Below are positions 43,503 to 51,582 of a DNA stretch of 64,000 nt, piece after piece. A program made the position numbers and the translations under genes. Each line of letters opens with the position of its first letter. The first letter of the stretch is position 1. The notes beneath the pieces are model-generated. The model had not been told where the DNA came from. It saw only the letters and a list, made by a program, of their open reading frames with translations, and ran no database searches. Origin of the DNA: Pedococcus dokdonensis (GTDB taxonomy: Bacteria > Actinomycetota > Actinomycetes > Actinomycetales > Dermatophilaceae); contig NZ_LT629711.1 of assembly GCF_900104525.1 (NCBI RefSeq), positions 372,001 through 436,000 of the forward strand. Reading direction: 5' to 3'.

Positions 43503-43954
43503 CCACTCGCGAGCCGGAGTCCGACGCCCTGCGTCTGCGTCACTTCCGCGGACGCGCGGGTGCGACCTTCGAGTCGCCCGCCTCGGCCCCCGGGCCGACC
43601 CAGCAGCCGCCGTCAACGCGCTCCGTCCGGGTCGAAGGGGTGGGCACCGCCAACAGCGACGGCACGGCGACGATGGCACCCACACCCGTCCCGAAGGTGC
43701 CTCCGCTGGTGCGCCCGCGCCGGAGTCACGGACGGACACCAGCGCGCCCGGTCTACCCGCCCGTGCCTCGGGTCCCCCGGGCAGGGCCCAAGCGGCGCGG
43801 GAACGCCGTGGCCCGGCTGGAGGCCGCCAGCGAGCTGATGAACGCCGCCGAGGCTGCCCAGCAGGCAGCGCGGAGCAAGGCACTGGAGGAGGCCGCGGCC
43901 AAGGCGCTCGCGGCTGCACAGGACGAGTTCACGAGGACGGTGACCCAATGGTGA
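43499..43954 (+). CDS. Pro/Ala-rich hypothetical protein of the element
   Basis: This 151-residue protein has a disordered Pro/Arg/Thr-rich first two thirds (PKVPPLVRPRRSHGRTPARP) and a C-terminal Ala-rich amphipathic helix (EAASELMNAAEAAQQAARS, KALEEAAAKALAAAQ). No motif was recognised. It overlaps both neighbours, so it belongs to the same operon. A scaffold-like or nucleic-acid-binding role is possible but unsupported. Confidence 0.55.
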   Translation: MTTREPESDALRLRHFRGRAGATFESPASAPGPTQQPPSTRSVRVEGVGTANSDGTATMAPTPVPKVPPLVRPRRSHGRTPARPVYPPVPRVPRAGPKRRGNAVARLEAASELMNAAEAAQQAARSKALEEAAAKALAAAQDEFTRTVTQW

Positions 43955-45027
43955 AGATCACGACGCGCCCGCAGCTGACCGCCGAGCAGGCCGCAGCGCT
44001 GCGCCGCGAGATGCCCGACGACCCAGTACGAGACGCGCAGCGGCTGGCCTGCGAGTGCTGCGGGCGCGGTGTCGTGGTCACCGAGTTAACGCCGGTTCGC
44101 ATCGCCGAGCGACTCGGCATGGGTGGGTCCTACGTCAGCCCCATCACGGTGCCGGGTCACGCGCCGAAGAGTCGCCCCAAGCCGCCACCCAACGCCGTGC
44201 GGGTCGCGATCTGCCCGACCTGCGCGGCACGGCGTGCCGAGGCCAAGGCGTACGTCGAGCAGCACCCCGCCCTGGAGCAGCGCTACGGCAACGTGGTCCG
44301 CCAGCACGTCGAGACGGCCTTGCAGGCGCTCGATGTGATCGGCCTGCCCCGCCCGACCAACGAGACGCACTGGGCGGCGATCTGGCCGCGGCTGTGGCGT
44401 GCAGCCGGGGGCATCGCGTGGAGCAATCCCGAGACCGTGTCCCCGGGCTACGTCAACCGCCGGCCTTGGGACCACGTCCGCGCCGCCCAGCGCGACGAGA
44501 TGCGCAAGGCCTACGCCGACGGGCTGCGAGCGCTGGTGGCCCGGCACCAGCCCAGCGTTCCGCTGCCCTGCCCTGGGCCGCGTGGAACGGCCACAGGTTG
44601 CCTGTACTGCGGCGTCAGCTCGGTCACGCTTGCCGCCGCCGATGTGGCACGGCTGGGCGGGGTGCAGCAGGCGCAGGACGCCGCCTGGCGACGAGTCCTG
44701 ACCAACCAGACCGCGCTGGGCCGGACCGGCCCGGAGAAGGTCCGAGGCCACCTGTGCGCCACCTGCTCGGCGGCCCTCGACAAGGCGGGCGGCGCCGTCG
44801 GCGTGACCAGCCGCACACAGGCCCTGGCCGACCACCTCGTGGCCACTGGCCGCGCCAAGCTCGCGGGCAGCCTGCGGGACTGGCTGCAGGGTCACGAGGG
44901 CGCGGTCTACGTCCTGCCCGCCCACGCGGTCACGGGGCGGCCGCCCTCGAGCACGCCGTGGGTCCATGCGGCGGCGCTGCTCGACGCCGTGCAGGCCCCA
45001 CCGGAGGTCGCCCTGCCGACCTCCTAA
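43948..45027 (+). CDS. Multi-CxxC hypothetical protein of the element
   Basis: This 359-residue protein has four separate Cys pairs: ACECCGRG (about residue 28), ICPTCAARR (about 90), GCLYCGVSS (about 216) and LCATCSAALD (about 270). This suggests two or more zinc sites that hold a repeated fold. The central part has Trp-rich helices (WAAIWPRLWRAAGGIAW). No catalytic motif or family was recognised. It is the last gene of the right-hand element operon. Confidence 0.65.
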   Translation: MVKITTRPQLTAEQAAALRREMPDDPVRDAQRLACECCGRGVVVTELTPVRIAERLGMGGSYVSPITVPGHAPKSRPKPPPNAVRVAICPTCAARRAEAKAYVEQHPALEQRYGNVVRQHVETALQALDVIGLPRPTNETHWAAIWPRLWRAAGGIAWSNPETVSPGYVNRRPWDHVRAAQRDEMRKAYADGLRALVARHQPSVPLPCPGPRGTATGCLYCGVSSVTLAAADVARLGGVQQAQDAAWRRVLTNQTALGRTGPEKVRGHLCATCSAALDKAGGAVGVTSRTQALADHLVATGRAKLAGSLRDWLQGHEGAVYVLPAHAVTGRPPSSTPWVHAAALLDAVQAPPEVALPTS

Positions 45028-45095
45028 ACTCCGCCCGGGCCGAGTTGACGCGGGTCCTCGGTCCGGGCGGTCAGCCGGGGCACGAAAACGCACAC

Positions 45096-45126
45096 GCGAA
45101 TTCCGTTGCAGCGCAACGGAATTCGC
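45096..45126. terminator. Perfect 14-bp hairpin near the right end of the element
   Basis: GCGAATTCCGTTGC (45096-45109) pairs perfectly with 45113-45126 around an AGC loop. It lies 43 bp from attR. It may end the element operon and insulate comM/dprA in both directions, or serve as an accessory recombination site; no T-tract follows. Confidence 0.7.
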
Positions 45127-45153
45127 TCGCGTCAAGATCGTAACCGAAATGCT

Positions 45154-45175
45154 ATGTCAAAACCGCAGTTTCGAC
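45154..45175. other. Element-side attP half site at the right junction
   Basis: This is the inverted partner of 36199-36220, sharing ATG, CAA and GTTTCG blocks at the same distances from the crossover dinucleotide. Confidence 0.65.
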
Positions 45176-45182
45176 CTGCCGA
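45170..45182 (+). other. attR core repeat
   Basis: TTCGACCTGCCGA, identical to 36191-36203. The comM frame resumes here (Phe-Asp-Leu-Pro-Ile-Ala). Confidence 0.88.
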
Positions 45183-46465
45183 TCGCCGTCGCCGTGGCGA
45201 CGGCCCTCAAGCTGGTCGAGCCCGACCGAGTGCGCGACCTCGTGCACCTCGGGGAGCTGGCCCTGGACGGGTCCATCCGTGCCGTGAACGGTGTCCTGCC
45301 CGCGGTGCTGAGCGCTGTCCGCGCCGGGTGCCGCGACGTCGTGGTGCCGGTCGACAACGCGGCCGAGGCTCGCCTCGTCCCGGGGATCCGGGTGCACGCC
45401 GTGGCCCACCTGGCCGACCTCATCGCGGCCTACGCCTCCGGGGCCGAGTCGTTCGGGGTGGCCGATCCGACCCCGCCGCAGCGTCCCACCGTGGTCAGGG
45501 TGCCGGTGGACCTCGCCGACGTGGTGGGGCAGGAGGAGGCCCGGATGGCGCTCGAGCTGGCAGCAGCGGGAGGTCACCACCTCTTCCTGCTCGGGCCACC
45601 GGGCTCCGGCAAGACGATGCTCGCCGAACGCCTGGCGACGATCCTGCCCCGGCTGTCGCGCGAGCAGTCGATCGACGTCCTCGCCGTGCGATCGCTGCTC
45701 GGCGTCACAGCGGCCGAGCTGTCCGTCGAGGGTGCCCCGCCCTTCGTGGCCCCACACCACACCGCCACCCAGGCGGCGATCATCGGCGGTGGCAGCCGCG
45801 CCGTGAAACCCGGTGCCATCACCCAGGCGCACCACGGCGTGCTCTTCCTCGACGAGGTCCCCGAGTTCAAGTCCTCGGTGCTCCAGTCGCTGCGCCAGCC
45901 GCTGGAGTCCGGGCAGGTCGTCGTGTCACGGGCGCGGAGCACCGTGCTCTACCCGGCCCGGTTCCAGCTCGTGATGGCCGCCAACCCCTGCCCGTGCGGC
46001 CTCGGGTACGGCAAGGGAGTGGGCTGCTCGTGCACCCCCTTGGCCAAACGGGCTTACCTGGGCCGGCTGTCGGGACCGCTGCTCGACCGCGTGGACCTGA
46101 GGGTGCAGGTGCCGGCGGTCACGAGGTCGTCGCTGGCGGGGACCGCCGGTGAGAGCAGCGCGGTCGTCGCGACCCGGGTGCAGGGGGCCAGGCAGGCGCA
46201 GGCGCAGCGCTGGGCCGGGACGCCCTGGGAGCTCAACAGCCAGGTGCCCGGGTCGACCCTGCGCCGCGGCAGGTGGCGGTTGTCGAGGGCGGTCACGACC
46301 GATCTCGACCGCGCGCTCGACCGTGGTCAGCTGACCCTGCGTGGTTACGACCGGGTGGCCCGGGTGGGCTGGACCATCGCCGACCTCGCCGGCCGCGACG
46401 CCCCCACTCGCGACGACCTCGGCCAGGCGTTGACCCTGCGCAACCACGACGCGGTCGCGGCATGA
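45170..46465 (+). pseudogene. comM: comM 3' part, separated by the integrative element
   Basis: This part encodes residues 81-511 of ComM in frame: FDLPIAVAVATAL, LLGELALDGSIRAVNGVLPAVL-type Lon-like region, Walker A LGPPGSGKTMLAER, Walker B GVLFLDEVPEF, ANPCPCGLGYG with Cys pairs, and the LSGPLLDRVDLRV sensor region. All ATPase motifs are intact, so only the insertion breaks the gene. The frame is open back into element DNA, with an ATG at 45149, so a truncated ATPase could be made if transcribed. Its stop overlaps the dprA ATG. Confidence 0.93.
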
Positions 46466-47616
46466 GCGGGCCGGAGCGAACCGCCGGGACGAGCTCGACC
46501 AGCGGGACCGTCGGCCGCCGTGCTCTCGCGGGCGTGCGCGGCGACCGGGCCGCCCGCCTGGCCTGGGCGCGGCTGGTCGAGCCCGCCGACGCCGAGGTCG
46601 CCCGCCTCGTCGCCACGGTGGGGGCGGAGGAAGCCCTGCACTCGGTGGGTCGGGACACCATCTTGGGCGCCCGTCTCGAGGCCCGGCTGCCCGAGCTCGA
46701 CGTCGATCGCGACCTCGCCATCGCCCGCAGCCTCGGCGCCCGTCTGGTCGTGCCGCAGGACGCCGAGTGGCCGACCCGCCTGGACGACCTCGCCGCACCA
46801 CCGCTGTGTCTCTGGGTGCTGGGTGAGGGCCGGCTCGACGAGCTGGCCGAGCGCAGCGTCGCGGTCGTGGGCGCCCGGGCGGCCACAGGTTATGGCCTCC
46901 ACGTGGCCAGGGAGCTGGGCGCGGGCCTCGCGGAGCGCCGGTTCACGGTGGTGTCAGGGGCCGCCTACGGCATCGACGGAGCTGCCCATGAGGGCGCGCT
47001 CGCAGTCGGCGGCCCGACCGTCGCGGTCGTGGCGGGAGGGGTCGACCGCGCCTACCCGGCAGGCCACGCCGGCCTGCTCAAGCGGATCCGCGAGGACGGT
47101 CTCGTGATGAGCGAGGTGCCACCTGGCTCGGCACCGACGAAGTGGCGCTTCCTCAGTCGCAACCGTGTCATCGCGACCCTGACGCGGGGGACGGTCGTCG
47201 TCGAGGCCGGCCTGCGCAGCGGGTCGCGCAACACGGCCCGCCTGGCCGAAGAACACCACCGCCTGGTCTGCGCCGTGCCCGGGCCGGTGTCGTCGGCGGT
47301 GTCTGCGGGCTGCCATGAGCTGATCAGGAGCGGGGCACAGCTCGTCACCGACGCGGCGGAGGTCGCCGAGTCGGTGGGGCAGGTCGGGGAGCTGGCCCCC
47401 CGCAAGCAGGGTGCGACCGAGCCGGGCGACGACCTCGCCCCTCACCATCGAGTGGTGCTGGCGGCCCTGCCGCACCGCGCCCCGATCGCCGTCGCGGAGC
47501 TGGCGCGACGCACCGGGCTGAGTGTGATCGAGGTGCGAGGTGCGCTCGGAGCCCTCGACGTGGCCGAGCTCGCGCTCCAGCAGGGGGAGGGGTGGCGTCG
47601 GGTGAAGCGCCGCTGA
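46462..47616 (+). CDS. dprA: DNA processing protein DprA
   Basis: DprA loads RecA on incoming single-stranded DNA during natural transformation. The 384-residue protein has a helical N-terminus and a Rossmann fold with VAVVGARAATGYGLHVARELG, TVVSGAAYGIDGAAHEGAL and MSEVPPGSAPTKWRFLSRNRVIA (the ssDNA-binding Arg/Lys region). A C-terminal winged helix (about 325-384) follows. It is coupled to comM by 4 bp and therefore now lies behind the element and the hairpin at 45096. Confidence 0.95.
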   Translation: MSGPERTAGTSSTSGTVGRRALAGVRGDRAARLAWARLVEPADAEVARLVATVGAEEALHSVGRDTILGARLEARLPELDVDRDLAIARSLGARLVVPQDAEWPTRLDDLAAPPLCLWVLGEGRLDELAERSVAVVGARAATGYGLHVARELGAGLAERRFTVVSGAAYGIDGAAHEGALAVGGPTVAVVAGGVDRAYPAGHAGLLKRIREDGLVMSEVPPGSAPTKWRFLSRNRVIATLTRGTVVVEAGLRSGSRNTARLAEEHHRLVCAVPGPVSSAVSAGCHELIRSGAQLVTDAAEVAESVGQVGELAPRKQGATEPGDDLAPHHRVVLAALPHRAPIAVAELARRTGLSVIEVRGALGALDVAELALQQGEGWRRVKRR

Positions 47617-47667
47617 CCTGCCCGACGCGCCCGTTCGCCGGACCGGCGTCCGCCGACGGACTACTGG

Positions 47668-47673
47668 CACAAT
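47668..47673 (+). promoter_or_regulatory. -10 element CACAAT for the GT29-like gene
   Basis: It lies 6 nt before the GTG at 47680, predicting a leaderless transcript. Confidence 0.5.
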
Positions 47674-47679
47674 GACGCC

Positions 47680-48360
47680 GTGCTCGCAGCCGAGGTCGCC
47701 GCCTCCCGACAGGCGCAGTGGGACCTGCTGCGTGACTACATCGCCTCCTACGCCGAGCGACGGCCGGTGCGCAAGGTGACGGTGGTCGGCAACGCACCGC
47801 TCGGTCCGAACCCGGAGCGGGTGGCCGAGATCGACAGCAGCGACCTGGTCTTCCGGATGAACTCGATGGCGCTGGACGACCCGAGTGGCCCTCCGTGCGT
47901 GGGGACCAAGTGCCACGTCCTCACGGTGTCCCGCTACGCGCCGGTGACACCGTGGATGTTCCAGGACTACCGCAGGCGGGCCTACCTGATCCCGCAGGCC
48001 GGCTACGGCTTGCGCTACATCCTGCTCCCGCAGCCGTACTTCTGGCCGTCGGACCTGGGCACCATGCCCGTCCCCAACGCCCCCGTGATCACCCGGCTGC
48101 TCGACCAGCTCGACCCGGACCACGTGCCGAACGAGCTGATCCCGACCTCGGGGTCGATCTCCTGCTTCCTCGCCCATGAGCTGTTCCCCGAGGCGGAGAT
48201 GCTCGCGACCGGTTTCTCGTTCCTCGACGGGGTGCAGCAGGACTCGTGGCGCTACCAGAGCGGTGGCGGGAGCCCGGTCATCCCCGCCCACCAGCTCGAC
48301 CTGGAGGCGGCTCTGCTCCGCTCGTGGATCGACGACGGCAGCATGCGGATGCTGCCTTGA
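47680..48360 (+). CDS. Glycosyltransferase family 29 (sialyltransferase)-like protein
   Basis: This 226-residue protein has VTVVGNAPLGPNPERVAEID followed by DLVFRMN, the sialyl-motif-L-like opening (VVGN-P and FRxN), then VGTKCHVLTV. Its second half contains LIPTSGSISCFLAHELF, like the TSG block of motif S. GT29 enzymes transfer sialic acid from CMP-sialic acid; here the donor and acceptor are unknown. It lies between dprA and xerC, where many relatives have other genes, followed at once by a coiled-coil protein, so the pair may be an accessory insertion. Confidence 0.6.
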   Translation: MLAAEVAASRQAQWDLLRDYIASYAERRPVRKVTVVGNAPLGPNPERVAEIDSSDLVFRMNSMALDDPSGPPCVGTKCHVLTVSRYAPVTPWMFQDYRRRAYLIPQAGYGLRYILLPQPYFWPSDLGTMPVPNAPVITRLLDQLDPDHVPNELIPTSGSISCFLAHELFPEAEMLATGFSFLDGVQQDSWRYQSGGGSPVIPAHQLDLEAALLRSWIDDGSMRMLP

Positions 48361-48371
48361 AAGAGGAGAAC

Positions 48372-48926
48372 ATGCCCGGAACCGACCGGCCCCAGAGCGA
48401 CGCGGCCAGCTCGCCCAGCGAAGCTGCCGGCTCGCCCAGCGACGCTGCCAGCTCGCCCAGCACGTACCGCCGCGCCCGCCGGGCCGTCGGCCGGTGGCGC
48501 CGCAGCGTCGCCGACCCGAACAACCTCGCCGCGAAGGTCGACAAGCAGCGCGCGCAACTCGACCGTCAGTCGACCCAGATCGCTGAGCTCAAGGCATCCG
48601 TCGCGGCCCTGGGCAAGCGGCTGCACCCCGTGGAGTACGCCTCGAAGCACCGCGAGGTCGAGCACGGCGGGCTGGCCATCCAGGTCGGCGTCGTCGAGGA
48701 ACGCCTCGGCAGGATCGAGGAAGCCCTGCGGCGTGAGGAGTTCGTGGGCGACGAGGGCGACGAGGGCGACCGGGCCGAGGCTCGCAGCCTCGTCGAGGCA
48801 GTTCGGCGCGAGCACGAGCAGGTGCGGGTCCGCATGCAGGTGATCGCCCAGTACGAGGAGCGGCTGCGACGACTGGAGGAAGCGGTCGCAAAGGCTTACG
48901 ACGGGGACGTCCGGCACCCGTTCTGA
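48372..48926 (+). CDS. Coiled-coil protein with N-terminal Ser/Ala repeats
   Basis: In this 184-residue protein, residues 4-32 are repeats of [12 protein letters not shown] type (about 8-residue period, DNA unit 24 bp). A basic stretch [13 protein letters not shown] follows, then heptad-rich helices ([20 protein letters not shown] and a long Glu/Arg helix to residue 175). GAGGAG lies just before the ATG. It probably forms an operon with the GT29-like gene (11 bp apart). Function unknown. Confidence 0.6.
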   Translation: MPGTDRPQSDAASSPSEAAGSPSDAASSPSTYRRARRAVGRWRRSVADPNNLAAKVDKQRAQLDRQSTQIAELKASVAALGKRLHPVEYASKHREVEHGGLAIQVGVVEERLGRIEEALRREEFVGDEGDEGDRAEARSLVEAVRREHEQVRVRMQVIAQYEERLRRLEEAVAKAYDGDVRHPF

Positions 48927-48990
48927 GCCTGCGGGGCGTCGAGCGGGGTGGCGGCTTGTGCGCCGCCGCCGCGTTTGCGACGGTGACCGC

Positions 48991-49905
48991 GTGACCGAGT
49001 CCCCTGCGCAGACGCTGTTGGCGTTCGAGCGCCACCTGCGCAGCGAGCGGGGCCGATCGGAGCACACGACTCGGGCCTACCTGGGCGACCTGCGCGGGCT
49101 GGTGGACTTCCTCCGCGTGGAGTGCGGCATCGACGACCTCGCCGAGGTGGGTCTGCGCGAGCTGCGGGGGTGGCTCGCGGCCCAGGCCGACGCTGGTGCG
49201 GCGCGGTCGACGATCGCACGCCGCTCGGCAGCGGCACGCACCTTCCTGGGCTGGGCGACCAGGACCGGTCGCATCGCCCAGGACCCGTCGCTGCGACTGG
49301 TCGCGCCGAAGCGCGCCGACCACCTCCCGGAGGTGCTGCGTCAGGGCGACGCCACGGCGCTGATGGACCTCGCCGCCGTCGCCAGCGACGACCAGGACCC
49401 GATCCGGCTGCGAGACCGGGCGGCCCTGGAGCTGTTGTACGCCAGCGGGATCCGGGTCGGTGAGCTGACCGCCCTCGACGTGGACGACCTCGACCTCGCT
49501 GGTGGAGTCGTCAGGGTGATGGGCAAGGGGGGCAAGGAGCGCACCGTGCCGTTCGGGGCTCCGGCCCGCGAGGCCGTCGAGGCGTGGCTGACCCTCGGCC
49601 GCCCACAGGTGGTGGTCGCCGCCAGCGGCCCGGCGCTGTTCCTGGGCCGACGGGGCCGTCGAGCCGACGCGCGCCAGATCCGGTCCGCCGTGCACGAGCT
49701 GCTCGCCCACCTGCCGGACGCCCCAGACCTCGGTCCGCACGGCCTGCGGCACAGCGCGGCCACCCACCTGCTCGAAGGTGGAGCCGACCTGCGCCTCGTG
49801 CAGGAGCTCCTGGGCCACGCCTCGCTGGCGACGACGCAGATCTACACCCATGTCTCGGTCGACCGCCTCAAGGCCTCCTACCGCCAGGCCCACCCGCGTG
49901 CCTGA
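48991..49905 (+). CDS. xerC: Tyrosine recombinase XerC
   Basis: XerC resolves chromosome dimers at dif with XerD and FtsK. The 304-residue protein has the SAM-like N-domain ([26 protein letters not shown]). Its catalytic set is Arg in [10 protein letters not shown] (about 155), Lys in [18 protein letters not shown] (His, Arg), LGHAS and Tyr in TTQIYTHV (about 286). The length and the dprA/rpsB neighbourhood match chromosomal XerC, not an integrase. GTG 48991 fits the family start. Confidence 0.93.
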   Translation: MTESPAQTLLAFERHLRSERGRSEHTTRAYLGDLRGLVDFLRVECGIDDLAEVGLRELRGWLAAQADAGAARSTIARRSAAARTFLGWATRTGRIAQDPSLRLVAPKRADHLPEVLRQGDATALMDLAAVASDDQDPIRLRDRAALELLYASGIRVGELTALDVDDLDLAGGVVRVMGKGGKERTVPFGAPAREAVEAWLTLGRPQVVVAASGPALFLGRRGRRADARQIRSAVHELLAHLPDAPDLGPHGLRHSAATHLLEGGADLRLVQELLGHASLATTQIYTHVSVDRLKASYRQAHPRA

Positions 49906-50037
49906 GCGCGGGCGTGACGTTTGAGCCGGTTCGTCGGGCGCGCCGTGACCCCGGACGACAGTCGAGGGGGAAGATGGCCGTCGATGACCTTGATCGGGCC
50001 GTGACCCGGCCCGACGCCCGAGAGGAGCCGTCCAGGC

Positions 50038-50865
50038 GTGCGTGAGGACCTGCCGGACACCCGCGGGGCGCGTCGACGCCGTCGCGGGCCCAGCCGCCAG
50101 GTGCGCCTGCGTCGCACCATCGCGGTGACCGTGCTGCTGGTCCTCGTCGCCGTGGTGACGGTGCGGCTCACCCGGGGTGGGGACACCCCGCTCGTCGATG
50201 CCGCGTCCTCCGGGAGCCGGCCGACGACCTCTGCGCCCAGCTCCTCCTCGACCAGCAAGACGCCGAACAACGAGGACGGCTCATCGACCACCGAGACCTC
50301 GACGTCGACGACGAAGGTCCCGCAGAACGGCAACGGCAAGATCACCGTCGTGTCCGTGCCCGGGGCCGACGTGCCGAGCGCCGGCCGGACGGTCAAGTAC
50401 ACCGTCGAGATCGAGGGTGGCCTCGGGGTCGACCCCGCTGAGGTGGGCGCCACGGTGGAGGGCATCCTGCTCGATCCCCGGGGCTGGCAGAAGGTCGACG
50501 GCGTGCGTTTCGTCAACGTCAGCCCGGCCCAGGAGGCCACGGGAGCGCATGTCGACGTGCGTGTCACCCTGGCCAGTCCCGGCCTCACCGACAAGCTCTG
50601 CGCACCGATGAGGACGCTGTCGCAGGTGTCCTGCTGGAACGGCGAGCGATCCGTCCTGAACTTCCGTCGCTGGGCCCAGGGCGACGACAGCTACGGCGAC
50701 GACGTCGCGCGCTACCGGGTCTACCAGGTCAACCACGAGGTCGGCCACGGCATCGGCCACCAGCACAAGATGTGTCCGGGCAAGGGCGAGCGCGCCCCCG
50801 TCATGGTGCAGCAGACGCTCGACCTCGGCGGCTGCAAGCCGTGGCCCTACCCGTCGGGCGCCTGA
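50038..50865 (+). CDS. DUF3152 secreted metalloprotease-like protein
   Basis: This 275-residue protein has a basic N-terminus, a membrane anchor at about residues 26-43, and a Ser/Thr-rich linker to about 95. The DUF3152 domain carries the zinc site YQVNHEVGHGIGHQHKMCPG (HExxHxxxxxH). Four Cys in the domain probably form disulfides. It is likely an extracytoplasmic peptidase; the substrate is unknown. Its 3' end overlaps the convergent M23 gene by 19 bp. Confidence 0.85.
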   Translation: MREDLPDTRGARRRRRGPSRQVRLRRTIAVTVLLVLVAVVTVRLTRGGDTPLVDAASSGSRPTTSAPSSSSTSKTPNNEDGSSTTETSTSTTKVPQNGNGKITVVSVPGADVPSAGRTVKYTVEIEGGLGVDPAEVGATVEGILLDPRGWQKVDGVRFVNVSPAQEATGAHVDVRVTLASPGLTDKLCAPMRTLSQVSCWNGERSVLNFRRWAQGDDSYGDDVARYRVYQVNHEVGHGIGHQHKMCPGKGERAPVMVQQTLDLGGCKPWPYPSGA

Positions 50866-51476
50866 ACCAGCGGGAGCAGGCGCACCGGTCTGCCACCCAC
50901 GAGCAGGATCAGCGGGTCGAGGTAACGGGTGCCGCGCAGCGCGCCCAGGTGCAGGCAACCACCCGAGCAGTGTGAACCGGTGGCCTCCAGCCGGCCGAGC
51001 TCGGCGCCCCGCGTCACGGACTGACCTCGCTCGACCGAGACGACGACCGGTTCGTAGGTCGAGCGCACCCCCGACCTGTGCAGGACGGTCACCGTGCCAC
51101 GACCGGCGACCCGACCCACGTGGGTGACCGTGCCGGAGTCCACCGCGAGGACCAGCGGGCCAGCACCGACGCCAGCACCGACACCTGCACCGACACCTGC
51201 ACCGACACCTGCACCGACACCTGCACCGACGCTGGCTCCGGAGAGGTCGACGCCACGGTGGCCGGGCCCGTAGGCCGTGGCCGGCGGGGTGAACGGGCGG
51301 ACCACCCGAGGGCGTGGCGACATCGGCCACGACCAGTGGCCCTGGGGGGCAAGGGTCGCCGCACGGCTGCCGACGGGGGACGCCGTGCCAGGCGGGTCCG
51401 GTGCGGTCGGCACCGGCGGCGCCTCCATCGACGTGACACCGAGCACGAGGAGAGGCAGGAGCAGGAGGAATCGCAC
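50847..51476 (-). CDS. M23 (LytM-like) peptidase with a VGAG repeat loop
   Basis: This 209-residue protein has a signal peptide (RFLLLLPLLVLGV). The M23 fold is recognisable by HRGVDLSG (HxxxD zinc ligands), VLAVDSGTVTHVGRVAGRGTVTVLH, and CLHLGALRG with the last His. Between HRGVDLSG and the next strand, six copies of VGAG (DNA array 51164-51235) replace the usual short AAPxGTPV loop. The second-ligand HxH is reduced to LHLG, so activity is uncertain. Actinobacteria keep an M23 gene beside rpsB. Confidence 0.8.
   Translation of the reverse strand: MRFLLLLPLLVLGVTSMEAPPVPTAPDPPGTASPVGSRAATLAPQGHWSWPMSPRPRVVRPFTPPATAYGPGHRGVDLSGASVGAGVGAGVGAGVGAGVGAGVGAGPLVLAVDSGTVTHVGRVAGRGTVTVLHRSGVRSTYEPVVVSVERGQSVTRGAELGRLEATGSHCSGGCLHLGALRGTRYLDPLILLVGGRPVRLLPLVQAPDG
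51164..51235. repeat. 12-bp minisatellite inside the M23 gene
   Basis: Six 12-bp units are present, four of them identical (CACCGACACCTG) and the outer two variants. Copy-number change would keep the frame and alter a surface loop. Confidence 0.9.
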
Positions 51477-51582
51477 TCCGTCACCGTGCCGGACCCGGAC
51501 CGACGCTGCGAACGGCTGCTCCGACCCCTGTGGACGACCTCGGCCGGCGACCCGCCCTGTGGACGCCCGGGGCGGATCCGGG

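Larger units (their letters stand above)
36191..45182 (+). mobile_element. ~9-kb serine-integrase integrative element inserted in comM
   Basis: The element is bounded by TTCGACCTGCCGA at 36191-36203 and 45170-45182. Removing 8979 bp (36191-45169) rejoins comM exactly. It holds a large serine integrase next to the left end, a BrnT/RHH toxin-antitoxin, an excisionase-like HTH, a Walker ATPase with an origin-like repeat region, and many small genes, several with CxxC pairs. Base composition and codon choice around 38.1-39.6 kb are visibly less GC-biased than the chromosome. No capsid, terminase, relaxase or FtsK/Tra gene was seen, so it is neither a complete phage nor a self-transmissible ICE. 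Confidence 0.93.

Noticed and set aside
36221..45169. Complete prophage or conjugative element
   Set aside because: No terminase, portal, capsid, tail, lysin, relaxase or FtsK/Tra gene could be recognised, and at 9 kb it is too small for a phage.
48991..49905. Second mobile-element integrase
   Set aside because: The tyrosine recombinase has XerC length, motifs and chromosomal neighbourhood; no attachment repeats or cargo beside it.
51164..51235. Possible CRISPR-like array
   Set aside because: Repeats are 12 bp with no spacers and lie in frame within a gene; no cas genes in the window. No CRISPR array seen anywhere.
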